Source: Paramecium octaurelia (lineage: Eukaryota; Ciliophora; Oligohymenophorea; Peniculida; Parameciidae). From it: a stretch of 64,000 bases of DNA. The first letter of the stretch is position 1. The number at the start of each line of letters is the position of its first letter. The DNA lies in NCBI GenBank assembly GCA_905182995.1, contig CAJJDP010000089.1, forward strand, positions 1 through 64,000, read 5' to 3'. A model generated the notes under the pieces. That model was not told where the DNA came from and did not search any database. It worked only from the letters and a program-made list of their open reading frames with translations. Below, in pieces: positions 1-12,245 of this stretch. A program made the position numbers and the translations under genes.

Positions 1-2
1 TT

Positions 3-347
3 AGCTGGGACGAGAGTGACATCCCAAGAGATGTCCAGAACCAAGTAATTAGAAGAATACCTGGATACCAATTCTTCGAGCCATACAAACACAGCTGGAG
101 AAAATGCAAAGCACACCAAAAGAACATGACAGGCAAACACATGCTAGAGGTCCACCTTTTCGGTGAACCCGGCAACTGGCTGGAGAAACTTGAGAAAATC
201 TAAAAGTATATACAAGACACCACAAAACCATTCTACACTAACATCCAGAAGTCATTCAGAGAAATGGCTGATAAACTTGCTAAGAGAATCTAGAGACTAG
301 TCCAAAACGAATGTGAACCCTTTGTGAGACCCGCTAAGAACACATGA
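3..347 (+). CDS. 3' end of an unrecognised protein-coding gene, cut by the window edge
   Basis: One frame is open from base 3 to a TGA at 345-347 (114 residues) and passes through one TAA and one TAG, as expected for the ciliate code. The peptide is rich in charged residues and tryptophan, with segments such as WDESDIPRDVQNQVIRR and the ending ECEPFVRPAKNT. I recognise no family. Codon use differs from the rest of the window: many codons end in C or G, and most glutamines are CAA/CAG rather than TAA/TAG. This could mean high expression or a different origin. The 5' part lies outside the window. Confidence 0.6.
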
Positions 348-2394
348 TTTATCATCAAATTTAATTTTTAATTTTTTTTTAACCTAGACAGTAAAAGGTA
401 GTGTTGTGAGCATCTACAATGGTTTGATATTCACTGACATAGAGCCAGTTCCATCAAAAAGGGTGATTACAGAGGAATATTCTCATATTGATATTAATAG
501 TCGACTATTTCTATTATTATAATTCTATTAAAATTTTCTTGTAGTATTATGCAAAAATTAATTTATAAATAAAATTCTACAAAAAACCAGTGATTTTGTC
601 TCATGATTAATTAAAACAATCATTAAATTCACTACTCTTAGGAATTATGATTGTTACAGAATGTTATTATTTTCAAGAAAAATCAATTCAATTGGTCCTT
701 TAATTCTATATTAGATTGAATAATTTATCAATAGTGTTGAACAAAACAATTTAAGATAATAAAATTACAGAACAAAAGATATTCATAAAATTAATATAAA
801 ACTTATATTGTTGTTATGACCTGAATAACAAACACTATTTAATTTTTTGAATTATATCAAAATCCATAGATTTTAATGTGAAAATTGGTTATTACAATAA
901 TATTATGAATGTAGCAATAAAATTAATTAATACAAAACTACTGTCATAACTAATTTTCTTTGTATTAGAATAACATGATTGATCAACCTAATTGTAATTA
1001 ATTATTTTTTGTAATCAAGCTGCCAATAGTGTAAGATATACTATTCAATTACTATTTTGCAAATGAAATGAGTGGCAATTAGGAATTCCTGTTATAACTT
1101 TATATTCTTTTAGAGACATTCCATAATCTACCAATAATTGTCAATTGATTTTAATTCAATTTTATTCTTAATTAAATCTTTGATTAGTCAATCTTTTTAC
1201 ATTCAATTATTAAAAAAAAAGCTCATGATATCATTTTTGAGTTACTTGGGTCTTTGATTTACAAGAAGTACTTGGTAGATTTGCATATATAATAATTATG
1301 GATTTAAGTTTTAAAAATAAAATTAATGAATATTAATCAATCCATAGAATTAAAATAATAATAGTTTGTTTATTTTATATTTCATTTGATCTAATTAATA
1401 CTTTAAATAAAAGGAATAGCTCTAAATTATTTTTTGAATATTGCTTTTTGGTTATCTAACTTCTTTGGATTACAAATTTGGCAATCTAATTGTTCTAACA
1501 TGTAAAAAATTGAGTACTGAGTTGCTCGAAAAGTCTACTCTTCTCCACTGCTTTGACTCAATTGTTAGATTAGGTTATTATATCGACTTTATCAACACAT
1601 TTGGAGCTATCATTGATGAGTTCAGAGAAGATGGTTATTATCCAAAACCTATCCAACTTATTATTAATTCAACACTTAATTCAATTAATTTAGAGAGATT
1701 GGTTTCAAAGTTATTAATCTGTTTTATTCTATTACTCCTTATCTTTTTAAGTCTTTTTTATTCTCTTTCTGTAAAACTTATAGTTTTATTCATACTCTGT
1801 TCTCACATTTTCTATCACTTTTTTTAAAATCTGTTCTTCATCAGGATGATAAACTATTATATAACTGTTCTTCTAGGTTTGATTATCCCTTTTTAGTTAT
1901 ATTAATTCTAATTAGACAATTTCTAATCTTTCTTTTAATTATTAAGTTTAGTTTATTTAAACTGCTGCCAGGTTTAATTACCGCTGAATGTATACAAGCA
2001 AAGTTAGTCTGTAATTTTCATCGGTTAGTTTTGAGTTCAGATTGATAAGGTTATCTTTTGTAATATGATTCATAAATATTATTATTATTCAAGACGATTA
2101 ATCATTCTATCTTAGTTTGATACAAAATGATAATCGCTTTATAAAAAAATGAAAAATCGTATTATAATCTTAAACGTAATTACTGTGGAGAATCAAATAG
2201 CAGACTTTAATCAAATATGACATTCATGTTTTTTAATGAATTAAATATTTATTAGGTCACAAATCTCTTTTATATTTCTTAATTGTGGTTCTTAATTAAA
2301 TATGTAAAAGTTTAATTGCTAGCCAAAAAAGAAATACAACTTACAATCAAAATGATATACATAACAATTCTACTTAGCATAACTGTTTTAGAAA
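348..2394. other. AT-rich stretch with no supported gene
   Basis: Very AT-rich. The only long frame lies at about 1441-1827 on the plus strand, has no ATG at its start, and the opposite strand is equally open there. Because TGA is the only stop, random AT-rich DNA in this genome gives long open frames, so I do not call it a gene. It could be a worn fragment. Confidence 0.5.
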
Positions 2395-5300
2395 TAAGGG
2401 ATTATCCAACACTTGACATTTTGTTAGGAGTTGGTAATACTAACTTAATTTCATTAGAAAGTACTCACATCTGACTGTCACTTTTAACAGAGGATTTGAA
2501 ATCTTATTTTTAAATTAGACCAATATCTTATAGGATACTTCAGTCAATACAGAAGTCATGGATTTGATTTCAACATCGTATTCGTTATCTTTGGCATTTT
2601 CAATAACAACCATAATCATTTGAAGAAATTGTTCTTCGCTTATGGTGTTTATGTTCAAACGTACTTGCTCAGAAAATTATAATAGGAACTCTTCATATTC
2701 TTAGTTTGTTTTTTTGAGTTTAGCAAGTATAATCTTTGGTTGAATAATGTAGATACATAAACTAATATTATTTTCTTATTAGCATTTTCAATTTTTTTTC
2801 AACTTAACAAGTATCACCGCATCCGTCATTATTCAAACTATTTCTATCGTCACATTTTTCTAATTGTTTTATAAGATACCATCCCCACAAACATTATAAC
2901 ATAATGGCCCAACCTCTTTGTATCCATTTTGATATTTTAAACATAGTCCTTAGAAGCAATTAAGTCATTTTTAGTGACGAGAATAGGAATATTATTAACA
3001 ATCATCCCAAATGCATTCTCCATTTTCACTATCAATTTTGAATGCCTCTTTAATTTAGTAATTTTGACATTATTGTTTATTAATGCATTCTCCTCCTTAT
3101 TTAACTGTGCAAGTTTGAAAATAGGCATTGCATTCCTAATGTTTTATCAGTACATATTAGTAATTGTGCAGTGAAACACTCCTTTATTTACATTTATTTT
3201 AATTTATCATCCATTAGCATTCTACATTATTTGAATCGATTTAGCATTATTCTTTTATGGAATAACTACTACAAACATTTAATTATTGGCATCAACCTAA
3301 AGCTGAATTACCTGTACAGGAATTTAATCTTTAGTTACATTTTTCATGTGTAGTATATTATAAGATTGAAAATTTTAAATTAACACACTACTTTCTGATT
3401 CTAAATAGAAGCATTCATTTCCAGATTAATCTTTATAACATTTAGTTTTTTTGCTAAAAAACAAGCAATTGGAAGGTCAACACATTGAATTATATCTAGT
3501 TTGACATTGCAACTTATATTTAAATAATAGGATTCGCATAGTTCATGAGTTTTATTTGAAATATCAGCTTAAGTGCAATTTTCTAAGCATCAATTATTAT
3601 TACTATTATATTAACACTTAATCAACCAACTATTACAATCTGCTTGACTAATTGAAGGAGTAGGTTTATTTGAACATGTTTTTTCTAAGCATTTAGTACC
3701 ATCCCAAAAGCATGGGATGCCTTATGAATTACTCGTATCTAAGCACAAAAAACCATTAGTGTACTTGCTACACTCAAAGATATTAAATTATCCTTTACGA
3801 ATTTTTTAATAAACTAACCGCACATTCTTCAATACTTTAACAATTTTATCCATCCCAAAATCACCCTATTGTAAAAATAGTACAATATGCCATTATTATT
3901 AACTATGAGCAATCTAGAGGTTGACATCCTAAGTTATCTAATGACATATAAGAATCCTTCCAACTATGGCATGATGAATGTGTATATGTAGAAATTAATT
4001 AACTGCAGCTTCGTAATACCATATACAAGCATTAGAATACCAATAATAGTCTATACCACCTATCGTATTAACGCAAGCCTCTTAATATTTGTAATCTGAG
4101 CATTATTATTATTTGTTTTGTGCACTTTGAGCTCATTATAAAGTTGATTGTTTAAAAGACATATCTACCCTGAAAATCTTAATGTGGTCTAGATGTAGGC
4201 ATGTTACTTAAATTACAGGATGGATTATAGCTACAAGGAGTAGAATAAAGTAGACACCAATTACATTTTAGCCCTCCATAGTCATAATTGTTTTCGCAAT
4301 CGGATTATATTTGATAATCTTAACAAAACAATGCAATGCATTTGGAAAAGTCCCAATCACATTTTAACCATTAGTGAGTTGCGCTGAACTATAATAAATT
4401 TTGATGTTCACTCACTGAACATATTTCAGAGTTTGTAATTTGATCACAATTCATAAAAGCACATCCTTAGCCTTTAGTATAATTAAATCTACAAAATGTG
4501 CTATTACTTATTAAACATTCCCGATTCGTTACTGCATTTGTGTTAAGACCACAATCAACATAAGAAACACATTTACATTAAGATTCATAATAATTTTAAA
4601 GTTTAAAATAATTTGATATTTATTAAATCATTAATTATACCATCTTACCAATAGCATGAATAAGAATAACATTGTTAAATAAGATCAATAGTTTTACAAT
4701 CATAGCGGTAAGTCATAAATCGAGAAGTTTAATTTCAGTATACAACCCTTAGCCCCTAAAACACAGTTTTGATTCCACTAATAGCTAATTAATTCTGAAA
4801 TTTTTTCATTAGATGTTAATTGATCGCATTCATTACAATGATTCAACTATTCATGATATTCACATTATCTTCCCGATACAGTTATTGATTAATTACAAAC
4901 AGATTATTGATTTAAGTCTGAACAAGAGTGAATTGGTTTATCATACCTGTATGATTTTGAATATTCTTAACATAATTCCTCCTTATCTTGGATGGCAGCC
5001 GCAGGAAGAAAGGTATAATTTTATTTTTCAACGTAAAATACGGTGCATACGTAACTACAATTATAACACTATTATTTTTATTAACATAATTATCTATTAA
5101 TTGTCCTCCTGTTTTCACAATAATAAGACTCTGACTTTTTATCAGAACATTAAATATCTAGCTTAAATCGATTTTCATCGCTGCAACTATCATTATATTT
5201 CATAATGGCTCTTTGCACATGTTACTCGACAAATCATTAATAAATAGAATAACATCCTTATCCACTTGATTTAAGAACACAATAGGGATTATATATTTAA

Positions 5301-8300
5301 CAAAAATCATTACTTTAACTTTCAGTAATTAGTTCACAATGTTTGGTCGTAATATTGTACAATAAGAACTATGAAAATAGCATTTTTCATAGTTCTCCAT
5401 AACGTCTCTTTGACAATCAACAACTCCATCACCATCTTCATCCTCATTTAAACACTATCGTTCTTTATCATTTCAATAACACAACTAACCATTTAGAGTT
5501 GTCTTCCAATTTCTTTGTCTGATGTACTCATAACAGGTTGCTTTCTTCCTTTCGCATCCTTCAGCACTAAAAGTAGAAACCACAGTACAATTAGGATTCC
5601 TTACATAACATTCTGAATGAGGATTATATATTATAACATTTGGAGAAGATTAAAAATTATTTATGTAATTAAGTTTAGGAGCATCTGAACATTCTTATTG
5701 CTTACAATAAGTACCAGTCCAAAAACACTTCGTTCCATTTTGTACATTCAATTAAGACTGCTATTGACTTGTCATTTCAGAACAATCAGTGGGCCATTTG
5801 TAATATCCGACTCCAGAAGGTCCAATAATGCAAATCCAGATAACACCTTAAATTATTTCCAATCATTATTTGTTAAATACAAATTTGGATTTGCATCTGT
5901 ACAAAGTTGATTAATGCATTTTTAACTACTTCCATTCCATTTACACATATATCCTGAAAGTGTTGAACAACATTGATCTTTGTTTGCAAGTTCACAAGTG
6001 CCTTATATATCTACACATCCAATCAAGATATTTTAATTTGATAAAACTTAGACATTAACTGTACATTTTGGCATAGACTATTCACATTTGGAATTAGTAT
6101 TATAAATTGGGAGAGCAGTTTTACATTTCTTCACTATACATCCTTAATTCAATGTGCAAATTGTACCACTTGAATTAATTGTACAATCTTCTATCTCTTA
6201 ACCATTTTCACATATATACTCTGCACAACCTAAAGAGTCTAAATTAAAAGTGCAATATGCACATGCCTTTTAGCATTCTTTATGATTATGGTTGTTTGGC
6301 AATTTCAATTTCTTACATTCTAATGACTCGCATACACCTTTGGCCCAAATGCATCTTTCTTTATTATAGGTCAATTCACAAAACTATTCCTGCAANCATA
6401 CCTGTATGATTTTGAATATTCTTAACATAATTCCTCCTTATCTTGGATGGCAGCCGCAGGAAGAAAGGTATAATTTTATTTTTCAACGTAAAATACGGTG
6501 CATACGTAACTACAATTATAACACTATTATTTTTATTAACATAATTATCTATTAATTGTCCTCCTGTTTTCACAATAATAAGACTCTGACTTTTTATCAG
6601 AACATTAAATATCTAGCTTAAATCGATTTTCATCGCTGCAACTATCATTATATTTCATAATGGCTCTTTGCACATGTTACTCGACAAATCATTAATAAAT
6701 AGAATAACATCCTTATCCACTTGATTTAAGAACACAATAGGGATTATATATTTAACAAAAATCATTACTTTAACTTTCAGTAATTAGTTCACAATGTTTG
6801 GTCGTAATATTGTACAATAAGAACTATGAAAATAGCATTTTTCATAGTTCTCCATAACGTCTCTTTGACAATCAACAACTCCATCACCATCTTCATCCTC
6901 ATTTAAACACTATCGTTCTTTATCATTTCAATAACACAACTAACCATTTAGAGTTGTCTTCCAATTTCTTTGTCTGATGTACTCATAACAGGTTGCTTTC
7001 TTCCTTTCGCATCCTTCAGCACTAAAAGTAGAAACCACAGTACAATTAGGATTCCTTACATAACATTCTGAATGAGGATTATATATTATAACATTTGGAG
7101 AAGATTAAAAATTATTTATGTAATTAAGTTTAGGAGCATCTGAACATTCTTATTGCTTACAATAAGTACCAGTCCAAAAACACTTCGTTCCATTTTGTAC
7201 ATTCAATTAAGACTGCTATTGACTTGTCATTTCAGAACAATCAGTGGGCCATTTGTAATATCCGACTCCAGAAGGTCCAATAATGCAAATCCAGATAACA
7301 CCTTAAATTATTTCCAATCATTATTTGTTAAATACAAATTTGGATTTGCATCTGTACAAAGTTGATTAATGCATTTTTAACTACTTCCATTCCATTTACA
7401 CATATATCCTGAAAGTGTTGAACAACATTGATCTTTGTTTGCAAGTTCACAAGTGCCTTATATATCTACACATCCAATCAAGATATTTTAATTTGATAAA
7501 ACTTAGACATTAACTGTACATTTTGGCATAGACTATTCACATTTGGAATTAGTATTATAAATTGGGAGAGCAGTTTTACATTTCTTCACTATACATCCTT
7601 AATTCAATGTGCAAATTGTACCACTTGAATTAATTGTACAATCTTCTATCTCTTAACCATTTTCACATATATACTCTGCACAACCTAAAGAGTCTAAATT
7701 AAAAGTGCAATATGCACATGCCTTTTAGCATTCTTTATGATTATGGTTGTTTGGCAATTTCAATTTCTTACATTCTAATGACTCGCATACACCTTTGGCC
7801 CAAATGCATCTTTCTTTATTATAGGTCAATTCACAAAACTATTCCTGCAATATTTTCTCACTTAAATAAGGTGGCTGTCAACATCCTCCATTTAATTTCC
7901 CCATACAATTCCCATATCCCTGACAATCTTTATGAGTAGAATGAATTGGAGCATGATAACATTATCTTTATTCACATATTTTTTTATTCCACACACAGTC
8001 TTATTATTCTAATGAATAGCATTCCATTTCATAAGCATAACCATTAAATGTCTAAGGTCTCATTTTACATCCTTTGTATTCTGAAGTAACACAATATGAC
8101 AGATTGTCATAATCCTAACATCATAGATAATTAGTAAGTAACTCTGGAGCAGTATTGCAACATTGATTTTTATGATATTCACATTTTTACCCCAAAGCAT
8201 CACTACACTACTTTCTTAATACACAATAAACTCCATTAGTTGTACATTAACTTAAATATGACTTACATTCATAATCCTGAGTAAATGGTGGATTTTCACA

Positions 8301-8960
8301 CACCTTTTCAACACATCTACTATTTTTTGAATCCCAAAAACAATTATCTTTTCTTGATATACTTTCGAAGCATTAAATATTATACACATATTGCGTACAA
8401 GACCCCATTTATTTGGTACATCCATAACCTTTCTCGCTTATTGTACATCCATCAATCCCAGACTTAAACATACTATGATTGGTTAAATATGAAGGTAATA
8501 ATTCACATGTTGTGACTTCTGTGCATATTTTCTCTGTTCCCCAAATCCAAACACGGTATTTACCATGATAATTTTTATTTGTACAGGCATTCTCTGTTTT
8601 ATAATCACTACATTCTTACATTTGTACACTTTTTGAACCATCAGAAACACATTTATAAGACGATTCTTAACATTAATCTTTATTAAAGAAACTGCAATCG
8701 ACAAAGTCAATACATAATCCATAATCAAAGCCACATTACTCTTGTTCTCGACAATCTTCTTGAGCATAGTTTTTGCACAGAATCTAATTCCTAATCTTTG
8801 AATGGTATGAATAACTAGAATGAAAAATACAATAATCGTTTTTCCAGATGCAAACACCAGAATTTTAGGAGTCCTTCAAACTTTGAACATGCCAGCAACT
8901 GCATGTTTTGGAAATTTTTGAACTCCTTATTAAATATAATTGGAGTAACAAAGAAAATAG
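2395..8960 (-). pseudogene. Decayed Paramecium surface antigen-like gene (PSA and DUF4215 cysteine repeats)
   Basis: Read on the minus strand, the region encodes a long cysteine-rich protein with the periodic CxW...C pattern of Paramecium surface antigen (PSA) repeats: CIWKNDYC, CFWDSKNSRC, CIWAKGVC, CFWTGTYC, CFWDGTKC and others. Towards the 3' end it passes into a DUF4215-type unit (VCGDGI... then KCDD...DGCGDTC). Intact members are GPI-anchored coat proteins. This copy is broken by in-frame TGA codons at 8121-8123, 7878-7880, 5473-5475 (duplicate 6928-6930) and 3590-3592, and by several frameshifts, for example near 5820 and 2860-2900. The TGA at 5473 sits exactly where the repeat needs its tryptophan (C-Y-stop-NDKERQC). 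No clear start or signal peptide is visible. The span includes the gap-linked duplication 4942-7850, so its real length is about 1.45 kb less. Confidence 0.8.
4942..7850. repeat. 1,454-bp direct duplication flush against a single N (probable assembly artefact)
   Basis: Bases 4942-6395 reappear at 6397-7850 at every place I compared, separated only by an N at 6396. The first copy ends and the second begins exactly at the N. Removing one copy leaves the surface-antigen frame continuous across the junction. This is what unmerged overlapping contig ends look like, not a biological tandem repeat. Confidence 0.85.
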
Positions 8961-9330
8961 AACCTATTGAAGATCATTTTTTTTTATGTTATTTTTATCA
9001 GCATATGATACTCTTTATTCTTAATTTTGTAGTTCCAATTTTATATATAATTTGTCTTAATATTTATTGAATAGTTTTTTTCTTTAATCAAAATTCATAT
9101 CACCTCATTGAATTTAATCAAATTGTTTTTAAGTGACTACAATCAATTGGTTTACAACGAAGAATTCTTTGAAATAAATATAATATTTAGAATATATTCC
9201 TTTCCATCCTATTTAAATTACTAAGAACTAACCAATATAAGCAACTCATACATAAACATTTCGAGAAAATTTTAATTGTATATTAACTATTATTCATGAT
9301 TAAGAAATTGTGATTAAAAAATAAAAAAAA
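8961..9330. other. AT-rich intergenic DNA
   Basis: Nothing recognisable apart from a poly-T/A tract at its right end (about 9316-9330). On the minus strand this tract directly follows the tRNA-like sequence and could be its RNA polymerase III terminator. Confidence 0.5.
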
Positions 9331-9401
9331 CACCAACCCGAAGACTTGAACTCGGATCTTTGCCGCCCGATGGCAACGTTTTACCTCTAAACTACTTGAT
9401 G
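9331..9401 (-). tRNA. tRNA-Pro(CGG)-like sequence, possibly degenerate
   Basis: The minus strand folds as a cloverleaf. The acceptor CATCAAG pairs with GTTGGTG at 6 of 7 positions (one G-G mismatch, one wobble). The D-arm is GTTT/AAAC, the anticodon stem TTGCC/GGCAA, and the 7-nt loop ATCGGGC has CGG at the anticodon position, as in proline tRNAs. The T-arm is CCGAG...TTCGG with a TTCAA loop. The T-loop needs 8 nt instead of 7 for all stems to pair, so this may be a pseudogene or an odd tRNA. A T-rich run follows the 3' end. Glycine or another identity is unlikely from the loop, but I could not score it. Confidence 0.5.
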
Positions 9402-9419
9402 TAATCAGATCTTGTATAG

Positions 9420-12245
9420 AAAAGTCTATATTAGATATTTTTAATGTTTGTGTCGTTTCTTAATCATTTTGAATATGAGGATGCATAATTAATTAGAGAT
9501 ATCAATTTATGCTTGTTTATTATCGTAATTTCAAATTTAATGTGATTTGCACTTTCTGTGTTGCAATCAGCAACCCTCATAAAGAAATGTAATAAAGGTA
9601 AAATCAATTTCAAATTATATCTTATAATTTGTATTTATAATATTTAAATATTTTTATTTATTTAATTCAAACAGCTCATTTACATTACTCATAAATATTT
9701 TAGTAATCATAAGAAAATTTGATCTTGTTGCTTCCACATTCAATTCAATATATATTTATAATATGTAAAATAATTAATTTAATTATAGTATAATAAGAAG
9801 CCTACATAAATTAGGGATTAGTTTATGGAACAATGAAAATCATAAAATTGTTTGAAATAAACTACTTTAAAATATTGGAAAGATTTATGTTCATAATAGA
9901 ACATAATTTGAGAGAGGTATGAAATGGAATCTATTGAAACATTTCATATAATAATAATTGAATATCTTATTTCAAAATGCATCAAGAGGAGAATGATAGC
10001 TAATTAAAGGATGTATTAATAGAAAATTAACAGATGAACCAAATACATAAAATAGAGGAGGCTAAAGAATAGCATTTAATTCAAATGTCACGTTCTTGGT
10101 AACTTGCAACTACACTAAACTAAGTCTTGTTCATCATACAGTGCAGTTTCAGTACCCTGCAAGCAAACCATGATTTGGTTTAGTTACATACATTGATAGT
10201 ATACTTTTTTTAATGATTCATAAAATTGATTTATTTTTGCGCTTGCAAGTAAATGGATAATTGCATGAATTCTTCTTTCGATTTCAAAGTGCATAGATTG
10301 GATTCTTATTACACCAATTCTACTCAATCTCCAAATTCATCCAATAATGCAAAGAAATGGACATATTGATAATAAAAAGGTTTCAATTAAGGTAGATTGT
10401 TTGGATATATTTTGGCTTGTATAGTTTAAGATTAATCATACTTATTATGGATCTATTTATAGAAACGCTTCTGGAATTCAAACCCATCGATTAAAAATAT
10501 TTTCACATTCTTTAGGTTATTTGTTGCCATCATCATTTTATAACTTGAGTGAAAATTATGTATTGATTGCATATTTCAACATTCCTAAATATCCATTTCT
10601 TTTTCAACAATAGGGAATTATTCGTAAATATCTATGTAATTTACTTAGAGATGACACAGCAGGATGGGGAATGGGTTAGGTTGATATTTACTCTGGATAT
10701 TGCTGTAGAGATTGTTAGTTGTGTGAAGTATCATTTAAATGTAAGTCTTGTAAAAAAGGGTACTATTTATGTCAAGATGATACTTGTATATCAAGATGCT
10801 CNNNNNNNNNNNNNNNNNNNNNNNNNNNNNNNNNNNNNNNNNNNNNNNNNNNNNNNNNNNNNNAAAAGTCTATATTAGATATTTTTAATGTTTGTGTCGT
10901 TTCTTAATCATTTTGAATATGAGGATGCATAATTAATTAGAGATATCAATTTATGCTTGTTTATTATCGTAATTTCAAATTTAATGTGATTTGCACTTTC
11001 TGTGTTGCAATCAGCAACCCTCATAAAGAAATGTAATAAAGGTAAAATCAATTTCAAATTATATCTTATAATTTGTATTTATAATATTTAAATATTTTTA
11101 TTTATTTAATTCAAACAGCTCATTTACATTACTCATAAATATTTTAGTAATCATAAGAAAATTTGATCTTGTTGCTTCCACATTCAATTCAATATATATT
11201 TATAATATGTAAAATAATTAATTTAATTATAGTATAATAAGAAGCCTACATAAATTAGGGATTAGTTTATGGAACAATGAAAATCATAAAATTGTTTGAA
11301 ATAAACTACTTTAAAATATTGGAAAGATTTATGTTCATAATAGAACATAATTTGAGAGAGGTATGAAATGGAATCTATTGAAACATTTCATATAATAATA
11401 ATTGAATATCTTATTTCAAAATGCATCAAGAGGAGAATGATAGCTAATTAAAGGATGTATTAATAGAAAATTAACAGATGAACCAAATACATAAAATAGA
11501 GGAGGCTAAAGAATAGCATTTAATTCAAATGTCACGTTCTTGGTAACTTGCAACTACACTAAACTAAGTCTTGTTCATCATACAGTGCAGTTTCAGTACC
11601 CTGCAAGCAAACCATGATTTGGTTTAGTTACATACATTGATAGTATACTTTTTTTAATGATTCATAAAATTGATTTATTTTTGCGCTTGCAAGTAAATGG
11701 ATAATTGCATGAATTCTTCTTTCGATTTCAAAGTGCATAGATTGGATTCTTATTACACCAATTCTACTCAATCTCCAAATTCATCCAATAATGCAAAGAA
11801 ATGGACATATTGATAATAAAAAGGTTTCAATTAAGGTAGATTGTTTGGATATATTTTGGCTTGTATAGTTTAAGATTAATCATACTTATTATGGATCTAT
11901 TTATAGAAACGCTTCTGGAATTCAAACCCATCGATTAAAAATATTTTCACATTCTTTAGGTTATTTGTTGCCATCATCATTTTATAACTTGAGTGAAAAT
12001 TATGTATTGATTGCATATTTCAACATTCCTAAATATCCATTTCTTTTTCAACAATAGGGAATTATTCGTAAATATCTATGTAATTTACTTAGAGATGACA
12101 CAGCAGGATGGGGAATGGGTTAGGTTGATATTTACTCTGGATATTGCTGTAGAGATTGTTAGTTGTGTGAAGTATCATTTAAATGTAAGTCTTGTAAAAA
12201 AGGGTACTATTTATGTCAAGATGATACTTGTATATCAAGATGCTC
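9420..12245. repeat. About 1,382-bp direct duplication around a 62-N gap (probable assembly artefact)
   Basis: Sequence from about 9420 to 10801 reappears at 10864-12245, a constant offset of 1,444. The two copies abut the N run at 10802-10863 on both sides. The reading frame of the cysteine-rich pseudogene continues correctly from the second copy (after 12245), so the first copy is probably the redundant contig end. The small ORF at 9977 and the 5' part of the pseudogene are therefore present twice. Confidence 0.85.
9977..10173 (+). CDS. Small ORF of 56 residues with one intron (unknown)
   Basis: An ATG at 9977 begins MHQEENDSQLKDVLIEN and runs through a glutamine- and glutamate-rich helical stretch. 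A 26-nt GTAACT...AAG intron then brings the frame to a TGA at 10171-10173 (57 codons including the stop). Length and splice signals fit Paramecium, and the peptide looks like a short amphipathic helix. No family is recognised, and chance frames of this size occur in this genome. An identical copy lies at 11421-11617 in the duplicated contig end. Confidence 0.3.

Noticed and set aside
1441..1827. 128-codon plus-strand ORF ending in hydrophobic residues
   Set aside because: No ATG at its start, the opposite strand is equally open, no motif, and chance ORFs are long when only TGA stops.
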